Below are positions 34,285-45,460 of a stretch of DNA of 64,000 nucleotides, piece after piece. Made by a program: the position numbers and the translations under genes. The notes beneath the pieces were generated by a model. That model had not been told where the DNA came from and searched no databases. It worked only from the letters and a program-made list of their open reading frames with translations. The DNA lies in contig NW_017962913.1 of the NCBI RefSeq assembly GCF_001661345.1, positions 1,989,428 through 2,053,427 on the forward strand. The letters are read 5' to 3'. The DNA is from Ascoidea rubescens DSM 1968. Its lineage: Eukaryota; Ascomycota; Saccharomycetes; Ascoideales; Ascoideaceae. The first letter of the stretch is position 1; every line of letters begins with the position of its first letter.

Positions 34285-35435
34285 ATGATGCTTCGTAGGC
34301 AGTGTGGTAATTCTCACCATAGGTGGCAGTCTCCTCAAAATTATTCATCACTATCAGATAGAGTGTCAGGATTGAATCCTTTGATTAATGTTAATCCACC
34401 AATTAGATTTGTGACCAACCCATTGGTCATAATTTCATCACTGAGAGCAGCATCGACCACTGATGTCTTATTTGATGTTGTACTCAAGGAATTACTATTA
34501 TCACTGTTTCATGGATCCAGTCATATCAGTATTTCTTTGACTATTAATAATTTTGCAGGTTGAGTTCGACAACTGAGGAAAAAACCGCAGAGAGTAAGGA
34601 TGATGGAAAAACCCTTAAATAGTCAATGAAACGCCTGGTTGATTCAATGTCTTCAACCGGGATCTCCATCATTCATTTATATAGATTTATGTGATTCATT
34701 GCTTGGAATGGAATTGATCAGAAGGTTTCTTTGCAGCTCTGCTCTAAAACAGAGCAAATGTTTTTGATGAATTAACAAAAAGAATTGCACATATGATATC
34801 TCTATCAAACAACTTCCTTTGTGTTTGCGATTCAAATATACATGCATAGCCCTAAAGCAGCTTTGATTCAATACTCATAATGGTGTGCGACGCATATCGA
34901 ATCAAGACTGAAATAAGCTTCTCATCGCAATATAGTTGGGCGATAAGAACGAATGTCAACATGCAAAGCTCCAATAATGACTTGGAACATTGGGGTCACT
35001 TCCCCGTTCGGTTATTTTCTTTTCGCTATGTTGTTTTCATTTGTCAGCGTTTTCTTCCTATCTTGATCGATGACGCGCAGTTATATGATAGAAGGAAAGC
35101 CTGCTTTGTGAAAAAATGGTTGAAGTGATTCTTTCGAATTCATTATGAATTTTGAACACCCAAGGGGAGATTTCGGTTTTCTGACGAAGTATTCGATGAT
35201 TAATATTCATTCAATGACAGACGTGGTTACATGTTATTTTATCTTCATGATTTGTCCATTAACAAAATTGAGACCATGTTTCTTTGAAAGTGATTTGACT
35301 GGACCACTTTTTGGACCAACCAAGCAGCAGAGAAACAACCAATTTTATAATTTGTTTGGATACTCAATTTTTGAGCATTGTTTGTTGGTTGCAACAACTG
35401 ATGAAGGTTCAAACTTTTTCAGTCGCCTTTAAATA
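34285..35435 (+). pseudogene. Element H: zinc knuckle-protease-integrase fragment
   Basis: Three frames in copia order lie on the plus strand. LRRQCGNSHHRWQS (34,288) resembles a CCHC knuckle. LLSLFHGSSHISISLTINN (near 34,495) resembles the protease D(S/T)GA.SH block. The 95-codon frame at 35,145-35,432 has FFESDLTGPLFGPTK and GYSIFEHCLL, matching SD..GP.......FiDdfSR. No RT follows, because opposite-strand pol begins near 35.44 kb. It is a fragment of unknown subgroup, and its gag start is not found. Confidence 0.45.
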
Positions 35436-35439
35436 TCCG

Positions 35440-36180
35440 TAGAAGTGTACGCAATCTTGGACAAGACGCTCATTTGATTGACAACGTAGCGAAAGTGGTT
35501 CATGTGAATCTCATCCAAATCGTTTATATCGATGTTAACCAAATGACTGTGCACTTCATTTCGAGTAAGCAACCATAAAGGACTGATATTCTCACAGTGG
35601 CGTTACTCACTCCATCTCTGTAAATCGCAACTTTGTTTTCGTCACTGTGAGCTAGCTTTGTACCGTGTTTTGCCCAACTGTCCTGAGTAATGAGTTTCAT
35701 TGGTGAATTTGAACTATGGTTGAAATCGGAAAATAATCAATAACCAACGTCATCAGTTCTTTCTGTTGGACACATATCCACCCCATTGGCCGCTTTCATT
35801 AGTATGGTTGGTTTTTTTGATCACTGAATTAATTAACCGTGATTACATCATTAGATTTTACAACAAAATCAAAATCATTTTGAGCTTGCAAATACTCATC
35901 AATCTAATGAACATCCTCCGAATTTGAAGAGGATTCAAGCTGAATCACAATCTTGAACTTATCACGCTTTCGATTAATTGAATTTCTCAATGAAATTTAC
36001 ATCGGATCTGTCTTCTGCATTCTCTGCTGCAAAGAAGGACATCATCACTGTTGGAGCAGTTGGCTTTAGCAAACATAATCTTTTCTTCCCGGAACTGATG
36101 GCTCGCTCTCATTGATGGTTAAGAATTTGATTAGAACGCAAGAATTTCAATTTAATAGTTTCTCTGTTCATGTCATAAAT
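35440..36180 (-). pseudogene. Element E: linker and RT start fragment
   Basis: On the minus strand, MKAANGVDMCPTERTDDVGY (near 35,700-35,790) aligns at DNA level with F (50.65 kb) and D (52.76 kb). It fits the W..AMN.EM.SL block before RT. VHSHLVNIDINDLDEIHMN (near 35,530) resembles HqLDVKTAFLNGDLDEeIYM. Upstream lies an acidic linker (FFAAENAEDRSD, near 36.03 kb). The RT is cut at about 35.44 kb by element H. Confidence 0.5.
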
Positions 36181-36610
36181 TTCTACAGATCCTCATTCGA
36201 TTGGTAACATTCTCAAATGAATACACTTAACTATCTACAAACGTGAGTTTCTTACAACGATTTTTCAGATTCATCCCAAGTATCAATTGTACAGCAACAC
36301 CTACAGTTTAATAATGTCACATAACCAATTAAACAATTGATGTATATATCAAAGCTACATCAATTATTTTCTTTCTATCTTTATTTTTTTTTTTTGAAGT
36401 TCATCTATTCATATAATCACTTATTATTTTTTTTACTGGAATTGGATCGGTGTTATCCTTTACATATTGTCGATACATTTTGAGTGATATTGTATTTTCC
36501 CACTTCAAATACATATGAATCTAATTACAGTTACGTTATTCACTTTTGTTATGATATCATTAAAGATTATTCTCATTTCTTAATATTGTCATTGAATAAA
36601 TTTCCAACTG
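36181..36610. other. AT-rich stretch, no gene
   Basis: Very AT-rich, with a run of 12 T at 36,384-36,395. It may be part of an LTR, but no match to the group 1 LTR was convincing. Confidence 0.4.
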
Positions 36611-36904
36611 CTACTCTGCATATTCTGCTTTAGATAATGTAGAAAATTTGGTTTTCTCAACTTTACCTTCTATTTTGAATATAAAAGGCGGAGGTATTGT
36701 TGATGTGTTTGAATACATTTTATAATAAGCAAAAGCTATATAATATATATTTTCTATGATCAATCCGAAGCAAATCATCCATGTTACATGATATATTATT
36801 TCTTGTCTTTTGTCAATGATTTCAAATTGGCAAAGACATAATTTTAATAAAGATGAAATGAGGCCCTTCCTGAAAAACCGATTCAATGATATTTTAAACC
36901 ACAT
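36611..36904 (-). pseudogene. RNase H fragment of a copia element
   Basis: A 97-codon minus-strand frame ends in FIFKIEGKVEKTKFSTLSKA with EYAE just after. That resembles the RNase H block GY.F...g.....(S/T)LS.AEYA. Downstream, YHNKSE and MYLKWENTI could be the SKHI...H tail. It may be the missing 3' part of element F, separated by G and L, but this is a guess. Confidence 0.35.
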
Positions 36905-37200
36905 TTCATTTCTAATTTAGGCGGAGCGGCTTCCAAAGCATTTGATTGAATCGCTTGATGATGACCAGACGCAATAATAATTATTGTTTCCAATGCTTTG
37001 TCAGTTCACTGAATGGATGATGGATCTATTAACAGTTTAAGACACGTACGTCTTCAAATTTACCTTAATTGTCAAGTTATTAATTCCCCTGGTTTAGATG
37101 CTCCATACCATTGTCTGCATAATACTTTCAAATAACTTTGAGTTGTCAAAATGTTATGCCTAACCCCCCACCAATTGCTGCAAATCTTGCTTGGAACTGG
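36905..37200. other. No feature recognised
   Basis: AT-rich sequence before the gag of element L. Its 5' LTR should lie near here, but no convincing match to the 3' side (41,852) was seen. Confidence 0.35.
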
Positions 37201-38240
37201 ATTGACATCACTAGCACTGAGTCACCATATAATATTTAACTCAACTGTATAAAAATAGTTAGTGAATTGCTTCGTGATTCGAGTTTCTAAGAACGGCTTT
37301 AGAGCACCAGCCCCAAGGAAATTAATGTTGTATCATTCAATTTCACAACAGATGTTTTCGAAGGTATTTGCCACTAACGGTGTCCTTAAAAGGAAACTCA
37401 ACTATTGTGCATAGTAACGATCGGAAAGCTGTTGAAATTCGCAATTAAATATTGAGCATTGATTTTGTAATTGACTATCATAGAATTCGTGCAGTCGCTT
37501 TCATCCCGTCTCCAGTAAGGAATCTGCCTTTCATATCTTTGAGGTTTATTGACTGTTCAATCGCAATAATGAATTTCCTTCTGCTTTTTATTCGTAGATC
37601 AACGGAGGGATGTGAAGAATGAATGAATCTCGAGTGTAAGGAAAGTACTATTTTGAATGCTGTAAAGCATTCATCAGCGTTGCAGGATTACACAAGACGA
37701 ATACCATCTCATGAGGCCATTCAAGATCCTATTGGCGTGTCGTTTACCGACGTTTGATTGATTTCAAATGTCAAAACAAAGTAACTGGATGTGAAAATAG
37801 GTCAAGTGTAAACGTTCTTATTGAATGACGTGACGTAGAAATAGTGAAAGTTATAAAACTATTCATAGTTGATCTACTCATAAATAGAGCAATTGCTTAA
37901 AGCCTGGGATGAAATAATTGAAGAACTCCATATAGTCCAACACTTGCGAGTTAAAATCGGTAAGTGAAGTAACTGAGAAATAAAACATTTGAAGGTTGCC
38001 CAGTTCATTGATGTCACCTGCTCACCAAAGCAATTAGCTGTCAATCAAATGCAGACCATTCTCAGAGAGATTAACAATTTAAGAAGAAAGGAAACAACAT
38101 CAAACTCATCAGAATTATCCCAACTAACCAACGAGTTTAGGGCAGCAAATCTGATGTTCACTTCCGTCAAAACCTTCTACTGCTGTAATTTTGATAGTTA
38201 TAGCCAATGTTGCAGAGAACAGCCGAAATACCTATCATAA
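37200..38240 (+). pseudogene. gag relic of element L with zinc knuckle
   Basis: AWDEIIEELHIVQHLR (near 37.9 kb) resembles the W..L... part of copia gag (UBN2-like). The 83-codon frame at 37,989-38,240 is helical and polar and ends in FYCCNFDSYSQCCREQPKY, a decayed but recognisable zinc knuckle (YHC...GH...CR.P). The overlapping frame at 38,191 is chance. Confidence 0.52.
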
Positions 38241-38799
38241 ACCAAAATTGAATTGTATGACCGAGGTGAAAACATTAATGTTGTCATTGAAGGGGAGCAC
38301 GATCAAATTTAGAGAAATGTATTTTCTTGATGATCATTTCCCTGGTAAATACAATTTGGATTTAGATCACCCACTCATGATGTAAGCAGCGCTGAACTAT
38401 TGAATGATGAATCAGATTCGAACTTATTACTCACCGGTTTAGAAGGACACGATATATCCCCACAGCTGAAACTACTGCTAATGATAGTTGTTCGAGTTAT
38501 ACCATGTCAAGCCCATTTCAGAGTCCCCTGAACTCTGATCAGTCTTCTTGAATTGGCTGAAAATGGATACTATCTTCACTTTCGAGTAATTCGGACTAAC
38601 GATTGACAAAGAAGCAGTGCCCATTGCTGGATGTGAAAAAGACAATAGATTAATGACCTGATCTGCGAAGTAGTGCAAATTGATTTGGGCGTCAACACTA
38701 GATGTGATCTGCTTCAAGTTCACTTGACTCATGATCAATCAACTATTAATCAATTTGTTTCCATACCCACATTTTAATTTACGTTTCTTGATATTGATA

Positions 38800-40700
38800 G
38801 CCCGTTAAATAATTAAGGATCTTGTTCCTCGATTCAAACCGAGCACTGCTTTCAAAAATGATCAACCAAAAACGAGTAACCTCTCGGCAGCATATGTCTG
38901 CTGATTTGGTGTGTTCCTTTATTGGTACTTCTGGAATAATTGATAGAGAAAGTACATTTGATTTTATTTTTGGTCAAATAATTTTGATAATATCAGAAGC
39001 AACTGCATTCGATAGTTGAATCATTGATAATATTCGAAATAATATTCTTTTTTTCAAACAATTGAACTATTTTTACGATGAGACACAACGGGTCCTTTGC
39101 TGATGGTTGTAGGAATTGCAGGACCGAGTGTGATTACATCTATTATATCATTGGTTCCCACTATTCACCGTTTCTAGCTAAACGAAAAGAAAAATCGAAC
39201 AATAAAATTGAATTGCAATTACGGCACAAAATGTTTGACTCTGTCATTCGTAATCAGAACTGCAAAATTCAATCTCGCCATGCGATCCGCTTGCTCTATA
39301 GAAACAATTTAATATAAATCATGAATCAATTTGCAATTATTTGGTGAAGGCCGGATAAATCAAGAGGTCGATGCTGTTTTCTCTGCTCAGATCCCTTGAT
39401 CCAATCACAATGGGCAACAATATAGTTACTTGAAAGCAACTAATGGTACGTTTCTTGGCTTCACTCATGATAAAAAATTGCATTTACTACGGAGAACAGG
39501 TCACCAACCTTCTCCGAAAAAGATCAGTTGGAATAATGAAGAAATTTTTCCATCTAAATAAAATGATCTATTACCTGTTGGAGAGACATTAAAGCTTCAA
39601 GCGGTTTTGCAAAATATTTAATTGCTTCATCAACGGCCAATCATTCATCGATTGATCCAAATCTGTCTAACTTAACCTGCATAACTTTTAATAAACTGAA
39701 AATGCATATTCAGAAGAGTGATCAACTACAGAGGGTGATCGACCAAAGAGAGTGATATTGGTAATAGTTCCATTGCGACATCAAGTGAACAATTTGAATG
39801 GATCCCGATTGGGTTTGCTGAACCTATCTTGTATATATCTGTTACTACTTTACTTGCTGAGTGAACAATATTCAGTAGGCTGTTTCAGGAAGTCCTATGC
39901 AAAGTTGATAACATGTCCTTGATGAAACTCAGAGCAACCATGATAATTTTCTAAGCATCTTGGACTGGCCATTTCAACAAAAGATGATGTCAACACCAGA
40001 TATTAATTTAGTAGAATAGCTCAATAATGATGAGCTGACTTTTCGATGTTACTGCCAGTTACTAAAGAAAAATATAGTCAACAATCTGAATCGTAGCGAG
40101 GTGAAACTAAACCAATATAGGAGCTACCCAAAAGTCAATTGATTTTGTTGTTGATGAGCTATCGCAATCACTGGATTCAATCTTAACATTTACTGTTCTT
40201 TGACGTTTATAAGGGGGCTCTAACAAGCCCGAAAAAATCAAATTGGAGGTTTGTCTTAGAAATTGAATGAATTAGCTTGACAAAAACAATGTAGATTTAT
40301 TTGTTGGAAAATTTTCAATTATAAAAGACATAGCTAAAACCGGTTGGGATTTCAATGATATTCAAGGAGCTGGAGGTTCTGAGCGGCTTAACAGATCATC
40401 AGCTTCAATAGTTATTTCGAAGTCTTTGGCCCTAACTAAATTTTCATCAATGATCCAGGCATGAAATATCACTTGATGATGATATTGGATTCGTTTCCAG
40501 CAGTTAGGAAATGTATATGCTCCAATTGGATGGCACCACAGCTAGCTCTTGAGTAGAGAAACTGACTATCCAGGCTTTGCTGCTCCTTCCGGTGAGTCAT
40601 CCCCATCAGCTGTTAATCAGTTATGACTAATACAACCATCGTATGATTTGAAATTGTTTCACGAATTCTGCTGAATAGAATACATATGTCCCTCTACGAT
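38800..40700 (+). pseudogene. Protease-integrase-linker relic of element L
   Basis: MFLDSNRALLSKMINQKRV (38,822) resembles the protease (I/F)LDSGA...M.N block. The 79-codon frame at 39,078-39,317 has CRNCRTEC and LQLRHKMFDSVIRNQNCKI, which suggests the pre-integrase zinc region. NSSIATSSEQFEWIPIGFA (near 39,755) aligns with NSPNATSSKLSEWAADPF in K (near 55,970). GWDFNDIQGAGGSERLN (near 40,347) aligns with a Gly-rich stretch of K (56.5 kb). These belong to the linker before RT. Confidence 0.48.
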
Positions 40701-41835
40701 GCAATAACTACTCTCATCCATTATTGATGGAAATCGCTCCACAAGTAAATAGGCGATTCTTATCTATGTCGATGATGCTTTCAATGCTTAAAAAGGAGAC
40801 GATCGATTTATCGATGAAAAACTAGCACTACGCAACAGCTGTGCAATGGAGAAAAAGGACGATCCAAATCGATTATTTGATTTAATAATGAGCGGCCAAA
40901 TAGTTGATACAAGACATCGTTCAGTGACATTATTGATATAATGTGGTCAGCTTTCCAACAAGAAAAGTGATAAAATTGTCAGCGCTGTTAGTAAACAAAT
41001 TTGACACAATTGCCGAATCAACATTTTTTGATGGTCCAGTTTTCTCGGAATGCTGAACTGATTGCTGTTTGATCTCCTAATGTGGCCGGTACAAATAGAA
41101 ATAGAATTGTTTTTGGCGGCGCGCCTTGAAGAAATCGCTTTCTTTGTCCAACGAAGCATCATCTATGATGACTTTGGAGCATCACAATATGCTTGTCAAG
41201 AGAAGGAAATTGCCAATCATTGCACCAACTTCAGTAGTCCAATAAACAATAGCGCTTTGCACTTTTGACAACCAGCAGATGCAAGGTTCAATATTCTGTT
41301 CAGAGGATCATCATTCCATCCAGCAGTTCTCAATGACAGTGATTGTGCAAAATGATCAAATCTCTTGGAAAATCAAAGGGGCTTCATTACGAAGTAAATC
41401 TTAATTTGCTTTCGTGGTCTTCGAAAAATTCTCACTTCTTGCGCTTCCATCTACTGCAGTTGAATAACAGACAGAGCACATGTGACAGGATTCCTACTGT
41501 TTTGCTTGACAGTCTTCATTTACATTCGTTCTAATAACTGAGTTTACATCAGGATCTACCGCTTCAACAGCTGCTATCCTGGTTATATCCACAAATATAT
41601 TTCCCAACAACTATCCCACGCAATTTCTATTATTTGCTCATTCTTTGGTTAAAGTAACAATAATCGTTTATTTAGGCTAGATATGGTTCCTCGTTCAAAA
41701 TCCGATATTTTGTGTTTTCAAAATTTCACGACAGAATTGATCCCTTTGCTTTAATCTGTCACACTCAAAGATTGCATGGCTTTTCAAAATAGTTACGGTC
41801 ACAGCTCCAGATTGATTTCAGATTCATCTTTACTT
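40700..41835 (+). pseudogene. RT-RNase H relic of element L
   Basis: ILIYVDDAFNA at about 40,756-40,790 is the RT active-site loop, with YVDD at 40,765-40,776. It is followed by FIDEKLALRNSCAMEKKDD, matching the i..L...L...FeMkD block. NLLSWSSKN (near 41,405-41,430) and LALPSTAVE (in another frame near 41,440) match the RNase H SWSSK.Q and VALSS.E.E blocks. The 71- and 68-codon frames at 40.95-41.27 kb overlap the RT on both strands, and only the plus one is in context. Confidence 0.68.
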
Positions 41836-41851
41836 TGTATGTGTGAGAAGA

Positions 41852-42510
41852 TGAAGACAACAATTCTATGTTTTTTAGAGTTGATGCGATAATCATAAAA
41901 TGACTACTAATATAATGATTTAGTTGAGATACGATAGACATAGACTATATATCAATCGATAACATCTAATTACCAATTACAATACCATCCAATATTCAGT
42001 CGCAGAATTCAACAACCATGAAGTGCCGTTCTAGCAACACGATTTTGTTCTTGATATTTCTGATTATCATTGTCTCATTACTTGAGCGGCATTGCATAGG
42101 GAGCCGCAGTTCTTAGCCCCGCGTCATATCCTGAAGCGTTGCTAATATGCGTTTTGAGTTCTTTCCAATTCAATTCACAATAAACGGATTTAGTTTGTTT
42201 GAAGAAATGGTAGGGATAACGAAATACTTTGAATCAGAAGTGGATGACTTATTTTAACGAGCGTCTCAATACAATCCGCTTCACCCTATGTTTGCGGCTA
42301 GATTGAATGCAACAACAACTAGGAATATTCCTTCAATGCCACTAGCAAATACACCTGGAAGGCGGATCACCTCAGTGGCAGGGTGCAAGAGTCTTCATTG
42401 CTGCAAGACCTCCTAAGCATCGTAATTGATCCGTCTGCCGCTGACTCAAACGTAGGCAACGCCCACACATCCCCAAACCCGCACGCGCCATTCTGCAATG
42501 GTTGAATTGG
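41852..42510 (+). repeat. Probable 3' LTR of element L with G+C-rich part
   Basis: It starts TGAAGAC after the purine tract. The part at 42,060-42,510 is G+C-rich, like the J LTR and the block at 8.6-8.96 kb. It may be a different LTR type or another inserted scrap. No gene is visible. Confidence 0.38.
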
Positions 42511-43060
42511 CCAAATGTTTTCTCAAAAGTCTTTGTCACTCATGTCGGAGTGTCGTGCAATTTCAAACAATTCTAAAGCTACAGATAGGAGATCTGCTAA
42601 TTTTGAGAATATACATTGTATATTGTTTTAATAAGCAATTGATAATGAAAGTACAATATCTAATTAACTAGTATCGTGTTGTTACTAATATAATTATATT
42701 TAATGTCTCAAGACAATGATGAATATTGATATGAGAAATACTGAACTCTCTTATCCATCTATATCACATATAAAGATATAATGAGATTCAAAATGTGTAT
42801 CAAGAATTTGAAACGTAAAACTTCTAAAATATGAGTAGCAGCTTCATAATATAAAGAATTTAAAGAACAAACATATTTGTTAATGAGTTCACCGATGATC
42901 GTAATTACAAATCATCCACTATTACTGGATGAGCCTAACGTGCAAAGGAAAAAAAAAACTGAAGCGAAACCTAGAAGAAGTGCAAAAGCTTAAGAGAATT
43001 AAACTCATGTTAAACTAAATAATCTTTCAACGTGAAAATAAAGAATCACTCAGAGTATCC
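42511..43060 (-). repeat. Probable 3' LTR of element G
   Basis: This AT-rich stretch of about LTR length lies just past the RNase H tail of G on the minus strand. The start and the purine tract are not clear, so the call rests on position. Confidence 0.4.
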
Positions 43061-43149
43061 CGATAATGCTATCAGAGCATTAACTGTTCAAGTAACGAAC
43101 AACATATCAGTTGTATACTGCGGAATGCAGAAGCTGCAAAAGCTGATCA

Positions 43150-44330
43150 GGTTTTGATCTTGAAACATGGAACGAATGACAAAAATGGATCCAAAGCACA
43201 GAATTAGAAGTTAGTTAAAGTTGACCTTCTCACAGTTTGAGCTCCAGTTCAGGACTGGGAAAGAAGTAATATGTTCTTGAAACCTTGAGAGCAACTTACC
43301 ATTCATCGATTTGCCGCAGTGACTTGGATTTGTGATTGTCATTTTATCACTTTGCTCAATGACAGTTCTTCACAACTGTTTCAAGGAAACAGGAATCTGG
43401 ACTAACATTGTTGAATGCTGCATATCTTGTGTGGTCACGAGCTCCATCTCAGCAAGATCAAATTGACCATTGCTATTACGGCTATGAAAAATGAAGTGAC
43501 ATGCTCGACGATGAGATTCTTGCCGTCTCAAAGCACCACTGATTTGACTTCCTGATGGACTAATAAAATCTCAGATGAGCGGCGAGGAGATGATGAACTA
43601 TCACTTTTCACTCTATCAGTCATAAATAGTAGAGTACGCACAACTGATCTACGGTTTCAATGCTCATTCCCATAACGAATTGAAGACCGAAATTCATTAT
43701 CAACTGCATCTGTTATTGGTGTTCTCAACTTCTCTAAGTTTTGCAATTGCAAACCCGATTGAATTTCTTTGATAACGTCCTTCCAAGAAACATTGCATCT
43801 TTTATTTCTCTGCTCCATAGAAATCAGTAGAGACAATTCTCCCAATCTCATATCTCTCACTGCAAAAGTGATTCCATTGGTGGTGGCCTTCTCATATTAG
43901 TACCATTTTTGGCTTTGCATCAACGAAAATGACATCATCAAATGAGTTTCTCATGCCTTTAGTTCTTGGATATTCATCAATTAACCAAGCATTGGAAGAA
44001 CATATTGCTTTGTTGATTATCATTCTTAGTTGTATTAAACCAGAGATGTGTGGCTTGCTTGAAACCACACATCCCCTTTCCTATCTGTAAGCGCTCCTTC
44101 CCTGATGTAGATCTTCCGAGAGCAGGATGATAGTGCGCTGCATGGTCCACTGGACCATTCAACAATGATGTATTGCAATCGAATTGGGGGGTAATAACTG
44201 TGCTAATGGCGGTTTATGAACGCCCAACTCATAATCATTACTATTTCATAAGTGGAGCAAAACAAACATAATGGTAATGGCTGAGCCTTTGCGGAAATGC
44301 TTTGCAACTAGTCGTGCAGTACGCCCTTCA
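43150..44330 (-). pseudogene. RT-RNase H relic of element G
   Basis: This is the best RT in the window. GRTARLVAKHFRKG (near 44,300) matches KARLVAKGF. SMLNGPVDHAAHYHPALG (44,165-44,110) is the AFLNG block. IGKGMCGFKQATHLWFN (near 44,070) is the L.K.LYGLKQA..W block. MRDMRLGELSLLISMEQ (43,860) is the MrD.G.L..LLg... block. NGQFDLAEMELVTTQDMQ (near 43.42 kb) is the RNase H EAE.V block. NPSHCGKSMNGKLLSRFQEH (near 43.27 kb) is the NP.hhGRtKHI...FHFI block. The plus-strand 74-codon frame at 44,271 is a shadow. Confidence 0.78.
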
Positions 44331-45078
44331 GAACCATTCGATTTTTGTGCAACATTGCATTCCCAGTTTCATCTAGCGGGTTTGCCTCTCACTATAGTTC
44401 TTGGATCTAATGAAAATCTATTATTTTATCTTTCCAATTCAAAGTATTTTCAAATGCAGATGACTATTCTGAGTGTAGTTCGCTTGTTGAAGTAGTGTAG
44501 ACAAATCGTTGAATGATATATTTTATTTTGGCATCAACTTATGTGGTTGTTCATTGAGGATGGCAATCATTGAGATTGGCGAAACGTCTTCAATACGATT
44601 AAATTGGCTGGTGGGCCATTCCGCTAGCTCATCCTCAACTTCTTCAACAATGGGTCATAATTTCCAGGTGGTGTTGAAGTCTTCATAGTTGCTTTGAGCA
44701 TTCTCTTAGATTTGCTTTCAATAACAAATAGGATCTCCGGAAGCAGACCGTCCACTTGTGTTGATTGAACTGTTGAATTACGTCCATTTCTTCCAAGATA
44801 TGTTTACTGATAAAAGCAGCAATCGAATCCGATATTCAATTGATGACTTAATGGATGAACTAGATATATGGATGTTTGGTAGATCCCTTATCTCAAAATC
44901 ATAAATATTATCTATTGTGCTGCATCTTCAGTTCGACAGGTCAAGATCAAACAATTCGTGATAGGATGTTGACGAAGCAGCGCTATTTTCACTGAACGCA
45001 CTTCGACATTCATTAATGCTAACTGCAAGTTGATGACATCAATCTAATCGTTGAATTTGATGTATCTATTGGAGTCAA
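44330..45078 (-). pseudogene. Integrase-RT linker of element G
   Basis: Minus-strand sequence such as VEEVEDELAEWPTSQFNRI (near 44.6 kb) is acidic and of low complexity, as in copia linkers. It connects the integrase core with the RT and shows no other motif. Confidence 0.42.
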
Positions 45079-45460
45079 TTAGCTGTGAGAATCATTTTCA
45101 GTTCTTCGTGATAGTGGATGGCATTTTGTCCAATGTGTTATAGACGAAGGTGTGCCATTAATTGGCTTCCTGAGAATCTTGTGCCTCCCATAATAATTGA
45201 ATACAGTTATTAGAGCACCAAAATGACCATCGCCATTATCATTCTTATCGGGTTCTTTAAGCCGCCCCCATGAGAAGTCAAATATATTATACAATATATA
45301 TAATTGTGCAAAATGCTCTGAAAGGTAGATTGAAGGTTCTAAAACATATTTGCAAGAGTAAGGTCCATCATTAGGTACTTCATCTTCTGGAAATTTGTTT
45401 GTTTGTAAAGGCCGCTTTCGTATCATGAATAGATGAAGGAGGTGCAGATCCATTTGGTTG
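45079..45460 (-). pseudogene. Integrase core relic of element G
   Basis: A 124-codon frame reads NDGPYSCKYVLEPSIYLSEH, then DNGDGHFGALITVFNYYGR. That fits the integrase core pattern GP.s....Yfl.FID..SrH followed by (S/T)DNG.(E/G).F...F..f...Gr. The spacing between the two blocks (about 40 codons) is normal for a DDE integrase of this class. The LRKPINGTPSSIT that follows stands where copia has the P..P..NG region. Confidence 0.68.

Larger units (their letters stand above)
37200..41851 (+). mobile_element. Element L: copia-type LTR retrotransposon fossil
   Basis: A complete internal order lies on the plus strand: gag (37.2-38.25 kb) ending in a zinc knuckle, protease (near 38.82 kb), integrase (39.1-39.7 kb), linker (39.75-40.5 kb), RT with an intact-looking active-site loop (40,765), RNase H (41.3-41.5 kb) and a purine tract GTGTGAGAAGA (41,841-41,851). 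L and element K at 55-58 kb share the linker block ATSS...EW, so they may be a subfamily. Many breaks. Confidence 0.68.

Noticed and set aside
36384-36395. T run as a minus-strand poly(A) tail of a retroposed gene
   Set aside because: Only 12 bases, with no retrocopy or target duplication next to it.
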